This document shows positions 8,425 to 16,391 of a DNA stretch of 35,818 nucleotides, one piece after another. The position numbers and the translations under genes were made by a program. The notes under the pieces were generated by a model. The model saw only the letters and a program-made list of their open reading frames with translations, made no database searches and was not told the DNA's origin. Source of the stretch: Comamonadaceae bacterium (GTDB taxonomy: Bacteria; Pseudomonadota; Gammaproteobacteria; Burkholderiales; Burkholderiaceae_C). Location of the stretch: assembly GCA_947476015.1 (NCBI GenBank), contig CANJOS010000012.1, positions 1 to 35,818 of the forward strand, written 5' to 3'. Position 1 is the first letter of the stretch. The number at the start of each line of letters is the position of its first letter.

Positions 8425-9321
8425 ATGAACCTACGACAAATAGAAATGTTTCGGGCCATCATGCAGACGGGCTCTTTCACTGCTGCCGCAGAGGCGCTGC
8501 ATATCTCCCAACCCGGGGTCAGCCGGGCTGCCCGACACCTGGAAATCCTGCTTGGTGTTCCACTTTTCCAGCGGGTTCAGGGTCGCATCCGGCCTACGGA
8601 CGAGGCCTTGGCGTTGTATTCAGAAATTGAACGTTCATTCCGTGGCGTCCAGTCTATTCAACAATTTGCCGGCTCGCTGAAACATGGTGCGTACGCGATG
8701 TTGCGTGTTGCCTGCAGTCCCAACGTGGGCATCGAGATTGTTCCCCGGGCGATGGCGGCACTTCTTCAAAGCAATCCGGCGGCAAGCGTTTCGCTCGAAG
8801 TATTTCCAAGGGCGCTACAGCAAAAAGAGGTGCTTTTGGCCCAACAGGTTGATCTTGTATTTTCTTCAGTGGCGGTTGATCATCCGATGCTTGAAACGAT
8901 GGCCGTGGGGCATTGGGACATGGTTTGTCTATTCCGAGAAGATCACCGGTTGCGTAGCAAAAAGGTTATCACTCCCAAGGACGTTGGTGCAGAAGCGATT
9001 GTGGCGTTTCAAGCCGACACACTTCAGGGGCGTGTTGTCAAGGAATGGCTCACGGTTCAATCCAAAATACCAACCCCGAGAGCCTATGTTAGATCAGGCC
9101 AGGCTGCCGCATCCTTGGTAGCAAGTGGTCTGGGCATCACTTTTGTCGACAGCCTCACCGCCAGGTCTGCACGGACGAACGGCGGAATGGACTGGCGCCC
9201 CATGAAGGGGGGCCCAAGATTTCCCATCCAAGCAGTATGGAATAGAAGCCATTCTCCATCCTTACAGTCCATGCGCCTTTGCAGTTTTGTTCGACAGGAG
9301 TTGGCGGGTATTGTCTCCTGA
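8425..9321 (+). CDS. LysR-family transcriptional regulator
   Basis: This 298-aa regulator starts with MNLRQIEMFRAIMQTGSFTA and has the helix-turn-helix in residues 1-60 (AAAEALHISQPGVSRAARHL). The effector domain runs from about residue 90 to the end. The opening sequence is like the OccR/NocR branch of LysR proteins, which sense opines or amino-acid-like ligands, but the resemblance is too general to assign a ligand. It is divergent from the large FAD oxidoreductase and Bug pair and is their likely regulator. It mirrors the LysR gene at 1563-2474, so the two outward regulators bracket the two convergent modules. Confidence 0.88.
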   Translation: MNLRQIEMFRAIMQTGSFTAAAEALHISQPGVSRAARHLEILLGVPLFQRVQGRIRPTDEALALYSEIERSFRGVQSIQQFAGSLKHGAYAMLRVACSPNVGIEIVPRAMAALLQSNPAASVSLEVFPRALQQKEVLLAQQVDLVFSSVAVDHPMLETMAVGHWDMVCLFREDHRLRSKKVITPKDVGAEAIVAFQADTLQGRVVKEWLTVQSKIPTPRAYVRSGQAAASLVASGLGITFVDSLTARSARTNGGMDWRPMKGGPRFPIQAVWNRSHSPSLQSMRLCSFVRQELAGIVS

Positions 9322-9712
9322 CTGCACGTATTTACACCAACGATTCACGAGGGGGCGTGCCAATTCGGCTCTGTAAAGAGGGATTTGCGCCGGTAACCAG
9401 TCACTCATGGGTACCCGCATTTGGTCGGGAGTTGCCGGCCAGCGCAAGACCGCCAATGACTGCTGACGAAAAAACGATCGCCACCAGTTCGAAAAAACCT
9501 CAACCTCCGGTGGATGACCGCTTCCGAGATTTCGGGTTGATCGAATGATGAAACTGGACCTGCGACGGGAATGACCGGTCACGAGAAATCAACAGAAAAT
9601 CCCCGCTGGCGGCGAAAACCCGCTTACGCTGCAATGCGGGTGCTGCTGAAGCCCCCCAAGCACTGCTGAAGTATCTTTTATATACCTGCTCACTTTGGGT
9701 TCTCTATTGGAG
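9322..9712. other. Gene-free stretch with direct repeats and one hairpin
   Basis: No convincing gene is present. Short open frames exist on both strands but show no family motif or ribosome site. CTGCTGAAG occurs twice, 20 bases apart (9643-9651 and 9663-9671). A hairpin at 9618-9641 is listed separately. The stretch marks the end of the mirror-module region. Confidence 0.6.
9614..9641 (-). terminator. Possible terminator downstream of the 256-aa hypothetical gene
   Basis: Read on the minus strand, ACCCGC and GCGGGT form a 6-bp stem around a 12-base loop, followed by TTTTCG. It lies about 70 bases beyond the stop of the minus-strand gene ending at 9713. The stem is short and the T-run is only four bases, so support is weak. 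Confidence 0.3.
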
Positions 9713-10483
9713 CTAGTATTTAAATCTAGCTGGCCCTCTGTAGCCCTTTTCGAGCAGCGATAACTGCATTTCACACAGCTTACGATCGTCTTCGCCAACT
9801 TTGGCCAGTTTGGCTCTGGCTTTCAATGGTTGCCCCATTTCGCGGTATAGCTCGCCAAGCTCAAGTTCATCGACCATGTCATGGTCTTCAAGCAATGCTG
9901 CAAGCTGCTCCATGTTGTCCATCTGGGCCGCGCTGGGTGCGTATGCTGGGAAGTTATCTTTGTGTACTTCTTTGTAAGCTCGGTACTCATCACGAAACTG
10001 GTTGTTGAGGTGACGCCAGTAAAGTCTGGGTGCTTGGATGAGTAGATTTATATCTTGTGGCTTTGAGTCAAGCAGTTTCGCTATTGCTGCTCCTGTGACG
10101 CTTTGAGCATTAGGTGGAATGACCGTTTCATTAGCTGCCCATTGAGTGGGTAGCATGCGGATGGTCTGCGGCTTCGCCTTGTCCTCAGCTATCAACAGCT
10201 TGCCAATCTTGCCAAATATCTTTGCGACTGAATATTCAGATTGTTCTGGCTGTTGTCCAGTATTCTTTGGGATAAACCCAACGCGCTCTGCATAGCCCGA
10301 CAGAAAGTAGCCTCCGCATATACAGCGGCGAAGTCCCCCATCGGATTGCGACAGGGAGTTTTCATCTTGACCGTCTGTCCAGTGCTCACTGGCCATGAAG
10401 TTGATTGAAGCGAATGCAGTCGTTGAATAAAAAGCTCCGCAGCAGGGCGCTTTGATGATGTTAGTTCCTGCGATGCGTGTCAT
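9713..10483 (-). CDS. Uncharacterised protein with Cys-pair knuckles and TPR-like C-terminus
   Basis: I do not recognise this 256-aa protein. Its N-terminus has two cysteine clusters, CCG at 14-16 and CICGG at 54-58, which could form a zinc ribbon. Between them lies an aromatic, acidic stretch (FMASEHWTDGQDENSL). The middle is mixed alpha/beta with no known motif. The last 55 residues (ELGELYREMGQPLKARAKL and following) look like a TPR-type helical pair. There is no signal peptide or membrane segment, so it is probably cytoplasmic. The gene above it on the same strand ends 16 bp upstream, so they may be co-transcribed. There is no clear link to the catabolic genes. Confidence 0.7.
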   Translation of the reverse strand: MTRIAGTNIIKAPCCGAFYSTTAFASINFMASEHWTDGQDENSLSQSDGGLRRCICGGYFLSGYAERVGFIPKNTGQQPEQSEYSVAKIFGKIGKLLIAEDKAKPQTIRMLPTQWAANETVIPPNAQSVTGAAIAKLLDSKPQDINLLIQAPRLYWRHLNNQFRDEYRAYKEVHKDNFPAYAPSAAQMDNMEQLAALLEDHDMVDELELGELYREMGQPLKARAKLAKVGEDDRKLCEMQLSLLEKGYRGPARFKY

Positions 10484-10499
10484 GAGTCAAATTAAAAAG

Positions 10500-10922
10500 T
10501 TATTTACTTTTTGCAACCCTAGCAGCATAGGACTGGTAGTCTTCAAATCGGGAAGCCTTAAGTTCACCGTCAGGATGGAAGCCAACTGCATCCCACTTTC
10601 CATCAAAATCATTGTCCCAGTAAGATAAAGACCACTTCTCATTTCGACTATATGACAACACAAGTAAGTCAATCTTCCCATCAAGATTTCGGTCAGCTCG
10701 CAGATAAAATGGCTTTGAAGAATCGATAGGCTTAACAATTTCAAGATCAGCTTTTCCTGAGCATTGGGTATCGAAAGAAATTACGTAGGGTCGTTTAATT
10801 TGTCTAAACATATTGGGCTGGGAGTTCTTGGGTCGTTCTACTTCAACAAGAGTTGCATTGAAATTGCAGTGCAAGATTAAAGGGGGTAAACCACTCCAAA
10901 TTCCATCCCAGCTAGACCCCAC
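10500..10922 (-). CDS. Hypothetical protein with three Asp-rich calcium-loop-like repeats, N-terminus doubtful
   Basis: The frame encodes up to 140 aa. It shows three loops of the type DxxxxGxxD at residues 51-59, 77-85 and 103-111, exactly 26 residues apart. The last two (DRNLDGKID, DNDFDGKWD) resemble EF-hand, dockerin or thrombospondin-3 calcium loops. Such proteins are normally secreted, yet no signal peptide is present. The GTG at 10922 is a poor start; ATG at 10811 gives a shorter protein (103 aa). The upstream sequence stays open in frame to a stop at 10968-10970 without a usual start codon. The 5' end, including a signal peptide, may therefore have been lost by rearrangement. Confidence 0.5.
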   Translation of the reverse strand: MGSSWDGIWSGLPPLILHCNFNATLVEVERPKNSQPNMFRQIKRPYVISFDTQCSGKADLEIVKPIDSSKPFYLRADRNLDGKIDLLVLSYSRNEKWSLSYWDNDFDGKWDAVGFHPDGELKASRFEDYQSYAARVAKSK

Positions 10923-11061
10923 CCACCCCGTACCATCACTTATTGGCGATGGGACTCCCGTCAGGCCTTACATACTAATTTGCTCAAAAGGTGAGCCTGC
11001 GGAAGGCCCCCCTTCCTTTTTGCATTGCATTGGGCGGGGAGGTATATAAATTTTGGAAAAG

Positions 11062-11077
11062 ATGCGAACGTTCGCAT
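11062..11077. promoter_or_regulatory. 16-bp perfect palindrome overlapping a candidate promoter
   Basis: ATGCGAACGTTCGCAT is a perfect even palindrome with AACGTT at its centre, the same core as the palindrome at 748-765. It directly precedes a -35-like TTGACT (11078-11083), and the MORN-type remnant starts at 11112. It fits an operator for a LacI- or TetR-type regulator not encoded here. Only symmetry and position support this. Confidence 0.4.
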
Positions 11078-11111
11078 TTGACTAGATTGTAAAAATGATT
11101 GCTATTGATAT

Positions 11112-11276
11112 ATGAGATTCATAAGCCGTTTTTTATTGATTTGCCTAATTGGGTGTGGGACGGCGTTTTCTCAAAGTAATTTACCTGCTTGTCAGATTGG
11201 TGATGCATCTAAGTGGAGTAATTGCTTGGGTACTTGCAACTATGCTAAAGGCGAAATTGCATTTAATAAGATTTGA
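11112..11276 (+). pseudogene. Remnant of a secreted MORN-repeat-type protein
   Basis: This 54-codon frame starts with a signal peptide (MRFISRFLLICLIGCGTAFS) and continues LPACQIGDASKWSNCLGTC. That matches the start of small exported MORN-repeat proteins common in Comamonadaceae, where a similar segment leads into YANGDKYVGEF-type repeats. Here the frame stops after YAKGEIAFNKI, before any full repeat, so the gene appears truncated and is listed as a remnant. A candidate promoter with a palindrome lies directly upstream. The family recognition is from memory and covers only about 25 residues. Confidence 0.45.
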
Positions 11277-11452
11277 CAGAAGTACCTTGAATTCCTGGAT
11301 TGCACCTTGGCTTAACAGCGTTATGGAAGCCTATGAAAATATTGGTGATCCCATTGTGAAGGCGCCTCAAAGTGCGGATAGAAGTCAAATACTACTTCCT
11401 CATCAATGGGCGCCTGCAAGAATTTTTGATAAAGCTTTGTATCCGCATGAAT
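11277..11452. other. Short stretch with an unrecognised open frame before the catabolic cluster
   Basis: On the plus strand one frame stays open into the end of the SDR gene and reads NSWIAPWLNSVMEAYENIGD and onward with natural-looking codon use. It has no usable start and differs in frame from the MORN remnant. It may be the 3' piece of an unidentified gene left at the boundary. I do not recognise it. No terminator for the minus-strand catabolic arm is evident here. Confidence 0.35.
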
Positions 11453-12232
11453 TCAAATCAACGAGCTGTAAGAGCCACCATCTAGTTGCAAATTTTGACC
11501 CGTCATAAAGCCTGATGTAGTCGCACATAAAAATGCACACGCAGCGCCAAATTCCTTGGGATCTCCCATTCGGTTGGCTGGCAGTGTTGCCGCAATTTCG
11601 GAGCGTGCTTGCTCACGCGTGATATCAGAGGCCTTCATCATGCGTTGAACCATGAACTCCTGTCGAGGAGTATCAAAACGCTCAGGCAATAAATTGTTGA
11701 TGGTAACGTTGTCAATTATGGCCTCGCGTGCAAGCGCTTTTGACAATGCGGTTAGGCCCGCACGTGCAGCTGTCGAAAGCCCCATGGCTGCGTGTGGGGA
11801 TTTAACCATGGCCGAAGTGATGTTCACTATGCGACCAAAACGTCTTTGGCGCATACCAGGAATCACTTCACGCATGAGCAAAGCAGCTGAAAGCAAATTA
11901 CTTTCTAGCGCCCCCATCCAAGCGGTGTGATCCCAATCTGAGAGTTGCCCAGGAGGTGGGCCTGCATTGTTATTGATCAAAATGTCGGGCTGTGGGCAAG
12001 CCAATAGCAATTTCAGCCGACCTTCATGGGTATTTAAATCAGCTTGAATGGGCATCACAGCCTGGCCAGTTTCCGTACGTAGCGACTTGGCTGCTTCTTG
12101 CAACTTGTCAAGCTGACGCCCATTGATGTAAACCTCACATCCTTCTTGCGCCAATGCCAATGCACACGCGTAGCCAAGACCTTGCGACGATGCGCACACC
12201 AGTGCTTTTTTATCCTTCAGGCCGAGGTCCAT
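11453..12232 (-). CDS. Atypical short-chain dehydrogenase/reductase
   Basis: This 259-aa protein has the SDR fold: a cofactor loop ASSQGLG (residues 14-20), the NNAGPPPG motif, and a C-terminal FMTGQNLQLDGG. The catalytic block is unusual. In NITSAMVKSPHAAMGLSTAA the conserved Ser is present, but at the Tyr position (13 residues later) there is Ser, and at the Lys position Arg, giving SxxxR instead of YxxxK. A branch of SDR proteins with this change exists, often annotated as 3-oxoacyl-ACP reductase, and its chemistry is unclear. It is the last gene of the minus arm, 17 bp after the dehydrogenase gene, with AAGGAA before the ATG. Confidence 0.85.
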   Translation of the reverse strand: MDLGLKDKKALVCASSQGLGYACALALAQEGCEVYINGRQLDKLQEAAKSLRTETGQAVMPIQADLNTHEGRLKLLLACPQPDILINNNAGPPPGQLSDWDHTAWMGALESNLLSAALLMREVIPGMRQRRFGRIVNITSAMVKSPHAAMGLSTAARAGLTALSKALAREAIIDNVTINNLLPERFDTPRQEFMVQRMMKASDITREQARSEIAATLPANRMGDPKEFGAACAFLCATTSGFMTGQNLQLDGGSYSSLI

Positions 12233-12249
12233 GCTTTATTTCCTTCGAT

Positions 12250-13593
12250 TCAGTGTTGGAGGTCAGCAAAAGATTGACCATTTTTCACCAGCTTTTGCAA
12301 AAGCGATGCGGGCTGCCACCAGACACCATATTCTGAATAAAACTTCTCAATGTCGGCCAGCACTTGAGGTAAACCAATTTTGTCAGCAATGTACATGGGC
12401 CCACCCTGTCTCGCTGGAAATCCGTAGCCTGTGAGATAAGTAATGTCGATGTCACTAGGACGCAAAGCGATACCTTGTTCAAGTAATTTAGCACCTTCGT
12501 TGATCATGCCGTAGAGGCATCGCTTAATGATTTCAGTTTCGCTGATGATGCGCCGCGTAAGTCCTATGCGTGCTGATTCTTCAACGATGAACTTCTCAAG
12601 TTCCGGGTCGCGGTGAGGAGTTCGATCGCCGGCTTCGTAGCGATACCAACCTTTGCCACTTTTTTGACCTAAGCGTCCCATGTCACAAAGCTTCACGATC
12701 AAATCATTCCATCGACGATCGTTAGGCCGCGTGGCCATTTGAGCCTTGCGCGTTTGGAGTCCAACATCATTGCCCCCCATGTCATGAACGACAAAGATGC
12801 CCATGGCGTAGCCAAAACGAGTCAAAGCAGCATCAACTTCGTGCGGCAGTGCGCCGTCTTCCACCAAGAAGTGTGCCTCTCGTGTGTAATTTCTAAAAAG
12901 CGCATTGCCAATAAAACCAGGATAAATTTTGGCCAGCACAGAAATTTTCCCCATGCGGCGTCCTAAATCCATCAACGTAGCTATCACATCGTTCGAAGTA
13001 GCCGCCCCACGCACCACTTCCAATAAACGCATGACATGCGCAGGACTGAAAAAATGTGCGCCTACAACATCTTGTGGACGCTGTGTTACCGCTGCAATTT
13101 GGTCAACATCAAGGCCAGACGTATTGGTTGCCAGGATGGCGCCTGGTTTGCACACCTCGTCCAATTGCCGAAAGATGGATTGCTTGAGACCCATGTCCTC
13201 ATAAACAGCTTCAATCACCATATCGGCATTTTGAATGTTGGTCATTTGAACTGTGCCTTGAATCAAGCCCAAGCACTTGTCCATATCAGATTGAGTTAAT
13301 TTACCGCGTTTCAAGCTGGTTGCGTAGTTATCTTTAACGCGTTGAAGTCCTCTTTGCAGAGAAGGTGCATCTGCATCCACCAGCAACACATTCACGCCCA
13401 TGTTGGCCAGTGACATGGCAATACCACTGCCCATGGTGCCAGCCCCTATGACTGCAACTTGCTGAACAGGTCGCAAAGGGGTGGTCAAAGGAATGTCAGG
13501 AACGTGTGCCGCTTTTTCTGCGGCCATTTTGGCATGCGCCTTGGCACGTGCTAGCGCGTCATCGCTGACATTGAAAAAATCAAAATGGTGCAT
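12250..13593 (-). CDS. 3-hydroxyacyl-CoA dehydrogenase (stand-alone FadB/FadJ-type)
   Basis: This enzyme oxidises (S)-3-hydroxyacyl-CoA to 3-oxoacyl-CoA with NAD. From ATG 13593 it has 447 aa. I chose this start over upstream codons because those overlap the preceding gene and add unrelated sequence. The NAD-binding motif is VAVIGAGTMGSG (glycines 50, 52, 55). Catalytic His180 (GAHFFSPAHVM) and Glu192 are 12 residues apart, as in known dehydrogenases. Two C-terminal helical 3HCDH domains follow (YPGFIGNALF; GYGFPARQGGPMY). It resembles the dehydrogenase part of a FadB/FadJ fusion without the hydratase part, which a separate gene supplies 16 bp upstream. It acts in side-chain beta-oxidation. 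Confidence 0.92.
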   Translation of the reverse strand: MHHFDFFNVSDDALARAKAHAKMAAEKAAHVPDIPLTTPLRPVQQVAVIGAGTMGSGIAMSLANMGVNVLLVDADAPSLQRGLQRVKDNYATSLKRGKLTQSDMDKCLGLIQGTVQMTNIQNADMVIEAVYEDMGLKQSIFRQLDEVCKPGAILATNTSGLDVDQIAAVTQRPQDVVGAHFFSPAHVMRLLEVVRGAATSNDVIATLMDLGRRMGKISVLAKIYPGFIGNALFRNYTREAHFLVEDGALPHEVDAALTRFGYAMGIFVVHDMGGNDVGLQTRKAQMATRPNDRRWNDLIVKLCDMGRLGQKSGKGWYRYEAGDRTPHRDPELEKFIVEESARIGLTRRIISETEIIKRCLYGMINEGAKLLEQGIALRPSDIDITYLTGYGFPARQGGPMYIADKIGLPQVLADIEKFYSEYGVWWQPASLLQKLVKNGQSFADLQH

Positions 13594-13609
13594 GGGATTA
13601 TTTTTTGAG

Positions 13610-14389
13610 TCAGTCCTGAATTCTCTTAGCTTTACCGTCCACAAACTCACGCAAGCGCGCTTCAGCTTCTGGAGGACGAGCACGCGCAGAGTTGAGTTGC
13701 TCAACAAAAAGGCCATTGTCATGCGACATGTCCTGAATACGAGGCAACACATTGATGATCATCCAATTGGTTTCAGCGCTGTTTTTGGCAATGCGATGCG
13801 CAATTTCTTTGGCTTTGCCAAGGGCTTGACCTGCTGGCGCCACATATCGAATTATTTTTTCCTGTAAACCTTCTGTGGCGTTTAAAAGTCTGCCCGTCAG
13901 CATCATGTCCATCATCACCGTGGTTCCCACCACACGTTGAATGCGTACAGTGCCCCCGCCGCCCACAAAAATGCCACGCTGACCCTCAGGCAAGCCAAAG
14001 AAAGAAGACTCGTCGCCGACACGCACATGTGCTGCTGTTGCAAGCTCAAGTCCTCCCCCCACCACTGCGCCATGCAAGGCCGCTACGAAAGGAATAGGTC
14101 CGCGCGCAATCATGTCAAAAACTTCGTGCCAGTTGTGGCGTTTGCGTTTGCGTGGGGGTTTGATCTGCCCAGTGGCTCTGGCCAAAGCTTCACTCAAATC
14201 AAGTCCCGCACAAAAATTAGTGCCATGTCCAAATAAAACAGCCACGTCAGCTTCTTCATGGGCGCGAAACACGGCCACACGCAATGCATCAATCAGGGGG
14301 TCGTTGATACTGTTGCGCTTATCAGGTCGGTTCAAACCAATCAAGGCCACATTGCCTTCCAATTCATAGGTGATGAGAGCTTCACTCAT
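13610..14389 (-). CDS. Enoyl-CoA hydratase/isomerase family protein
   Basis: This 259-aa crotonase-fold enzyme should hydrate 2-enoyl-CoA to 3-hydroxyacyl-CoA. The first oxyanion-hole segment is NFCAGLDLSEA (residues 58-68). The second segment, GAVVGGGLELATAAH, carries Glu115, and GLPEGQRG carries Glu135. Both catalytic Glu are retained with the 20-residue spacing seen in FadB, so real hydratase activity is likely. A basic insertion (PPRKRKRHNW) lies near residues 78-87. It is followed after 16 bp by the matching dehydrogenase gene, making a two-gene equivalent of FadB. Confidence 0.9.
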   Translation of the reverse strand: MSEALITYELEGNVALIGLNRPDKRNSINDPLIDALRVAVFRAHEEADVAVLFGHGTNFCAGLDLSEALARATGQIKPPRKRKRHNWHEVFDMIARGPIPFVAALHGAVVGGGLELATAAHVRVGDESSFFGLPEGQRGIFVGGGGTVRIQRVVGTTVMMDMMLTGRLLNATEGLQEKIIRYVAPAGQALGKAKEIAHRIAKNSAETNWMIINVLPRIQDMSHDNGLFVEQLNSARARPPEAEARLREFVDGKAKRIQD

Positions 14390-14410
14390 AGTTTGTCCAA
14401 AAGTTGAATG

Positions 14411-15382
14411 TCAAAGATCTAACACGAGACTGGCACTGCGGGAACCAGAACAGCACACCATCATGCGGTCGTTGGCGGCTTTTTCAGAATCAGTCAGGAC
14501 CAGATCGCGGTGATCAGGTATTCCTTCTAGCACTTTGACTTCACAAGTGCCGCAGACCCCTTGCTGACATGAGTAGGGAGGTTCAACACCAGCGGCTATC
14601 AGCCCCTCTAGCAGGGTTTGTCCGGGAATGATTTGAATCGTCTGATGACGTCGTGCCAAAGAAACTGAATAACCGCCCTCATTGGCAGGCACATCGATGG
14701 ATGAAAAATATTCGCGATGCACACTCTCAGGCGGCAAGGCAGCCGTAGCCTTTTCATAAGCCTCCAACAAAGGCACAGGACCACAAGCATAGACATGCGC
14801 GCCTGTAGGCATCTTTGCGATCAATTCGTTCAAATTCAACATCTGCCCACCCGGCTCCTGGTCAAAGTTCAAATGAATTTCGACGCCGTTTTGTCCCTCG
14901 TAAGATGCGATCACATCAAGAAATCCGGCATGAGCACGGGTACGGGTGGCGTAATGTAAACGCCACGGGATGCCTAACGCTTTCGATCGGGCCATCATGC
15001 TTAACAAAGGCGTGATGCCTATACCTCCCGCGATGAACACATTGAAACTGGCCGATTCGTTCATTGGAAATAAATTTTTAGGATGACTGACAGTGAGTAT
15101 GTCGCCTGGTCTTAATTTCTCATGCATCTGCTTTGAGCCGCCTCGACTTTTCAGGTCTTTGTTGACGCCTATGCAGTAACGATGCGACTCTTGCGGATCG
15201 TTTAGCAAAGAATAACTGCGCGATAAACCACTGCTCAATTGAATATCGATGTGAGCGCCCGCTGAGAATGCCGGAAGACTCTCGTTTCGATCGAGAGGAA
15301 CCAACTCAAAGCTGAGAATGCTTTGGGCTTCATGAGTGATGGCGCGCAAACGAACTTGCAAAGCAGATTCTGAAATTGTCAT
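14411..15382 (-). CDS. Phthalate-dioxygenase-reductase-type oxidoreductase (flavin, NAD, 2Fe-2S)
   Basis: This 323-aa protein passes electrons from NAD(P)H through flavin to a plant-type 2Fe-2S centre and on to an oxygenase. The flavin motif RSYS is at 55-58, the nucleotide motif GGIGITP at 119-125, and the C-terminal ferredoxin has Cys272, Cys277, Cys280 (CQQGVCGTC) and Cys310 or 311. This domain order is that of PDR and VanB, class IA reductases. The natural partner is the Rieske oxygenase in the same operon, separated from it only by a Bug gene. Its ATG is 7 bp after the Bug stop. Confidence 0.92.
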   Translation of the reverse strand: MTISESALQVRLRAITHEAQSILSFELVPLDRNESLPAFSAGAHIDIQLSSGLSRSYSLLNDPQESHRYCIGVNKDLKSRGGSKQMHEKLRPGDILTVSHPKNLFPMNESASFNVFIAGGIGITPLLSMMARSKALGIPWRLHYATRTRAHAGFLDVIASYEGQNGVEIHLNFDQEPGGQMLNLNELIAKMPTGAHVYACGPVPLLEAYEKATAALPPESVHREYFSSIDVPANEGGYSVSLARRHQTIQIIPGQTLLEGLIAAGVEPPYSCQQGVCGTCEVKVLEGIPDHRDLVLTDSEKAANDRMMVCCSGSRSASLVLDL

Positions 15383-15389
15383 GGCTCAA

Positions 15390-16361
15390 TCAGTCTGGTT
15401 TGAAGCCTGATGCTTTGATGATTGGCTCCCAAGTTGCGAGTTCCTCTCGCTGAGTTTTGGCCATTTCATCGGCATTGCGAAAATGCGGTTCTACCGCCAA
15501 ACGTGTCATGAGGTAATCCTTGACCTGAGGATTAGCGAGAATTTTTTGCAAGGCTTGCTGCACGCGATTCAACTCTGCTTGGGGTGTTTTGGCCGGCGCC
15601 CACATGGCTGTCCATGCGTCACCACTGGACACATTGAAACCTTGCTCAGCAAATGTTGGAATATCTGGCATCAGCTCTGACCTCTTTTCACTGAAGATAC
15701 CAATCACGCGTAATTTTCCTAATTTCTGATGCTTGATCAGTTCGTCCATCAAAGAGATGCCTGCAGGCACATGTCCACCCAATAAATCGGTGATCATGGG
15801 TGGCGTGCCTTTATAGGGCGTCATCGGCAGGTCGATCCCAGCGACCTTGGCAAATTGAACACCCAAGAAATGATTTTGGCCGCTCGTTCCCGGCGTGCCA
15901 AAACTGGCTTTGCTGGGGTTTGCCCTCACCCACTGAACAAATTCTTTGACGCTCTTGACACCGATATCAGCGTTAACGGCCATGCCCAGCGGATAAGAGA
16001 CCAAGCCCGCTACAGGCGCAAAGTCTCTCCATATGTTCCACTTCAATTGAGGCCCAAACACCAACATCTGGAATGTAGGCGTGGCATTGGGTGCAATCAT
16101 GTAAGTGAGACCATCTGGATTGGCTGTCATCAGTGCATCAGCAGCCAAGCGGCCCCCCACGCCAATACGACTTTCAATGATTACCGGTTGCCCCAACTGT
16201 TCTCGCAGTTTTTCTGCCATGTAACGTGCGATTGCATCGGTGCCACCTCCAGCGGGTAGACCCACCAAGATCCGAATGGTGGGCTTGTCTTGTGCCATGC
16301 TCCATGAATGCGCGGACGACATACAAGCGATCATCAATACACTGCGTCTGGAAATCTGCAT
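15390..16361 (-). CDS. Bug/TctC-family substrate-binding protein (minus arm)
   Basis: This is a periplasmic binding protein of 323 aa from ATG 16361. I preferred this start to the TTG at 16373 because GAGGA lies 6 bases before it. The signal peptide is short and hydrophobic (RRSVLMIACMSSAHSWSMA). Family motifs follow: IRILVGLPAGGGTDAIARYM, GQPVIIESRIGVGG, YKGTPPM. It is close to the Bug protein of the plus arm: both have YMIAPNAT, a GD.W block and a C-terminus reading W.PIIKASGF. The two arms thus carry paralogous binding proteins, probably for the pathway substrate or a relative. It sits between the Rieske oxygenase and its reductase. Confidence 0.9.
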   Translation of the reverse strand: MQISRRSVLMIACMSSAHSWSMAQDKPTIRILVGLPAGGGTDAIARYMAEKLREQLGQPVIIESRIGVGGRLAADALMTANPDGLTYMIAPNATPTFQMLVFGPQLKWNIWRDFAPVAGLVSYPLGMAVNADIGVKSVKEFVQWVRANPSKASFGTPGTSGQNHFLGVQFAKVAGIDLPMTPYKGTPPMITDLLGGHVPAGISLMDELIKHQKLGKLRVIGIFSEKRSELMPDIPTFAEQGFNVSSGDAWTAMWAPAKTPQAELNRVQQALQKILANPQVKDYLMTRLAVEPHFRNADEMAKTQREELATWEPIIKASGFKPD

Positions 16362-16391
16362 GCGAATCCTCAATATTTCAGTACAACGTGA

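Noticed and set aside
9262-9582. Open frames on both strands (minus 9262-9582; plus 9279-9548)
   Set aside because: They overlap the LysR 3' end and each other, lack ribosome sites and match no family I know; left as a gene-free stretch.
10917-10929. Second G-quadruplex pattern
   Set aside because: Only three C-runs are present (CCCC A CCC A CCCC); the fourth needed for a quadruplex is missing.
11149-11508. 119-codon plus-strand open frame before the SDR gene
   Set aside because: It starts inside the MORN remnant in another frame and runs into the SDR gene. The second half could be a gene fragment, noted as an unrecognised stretch, but not a gene.
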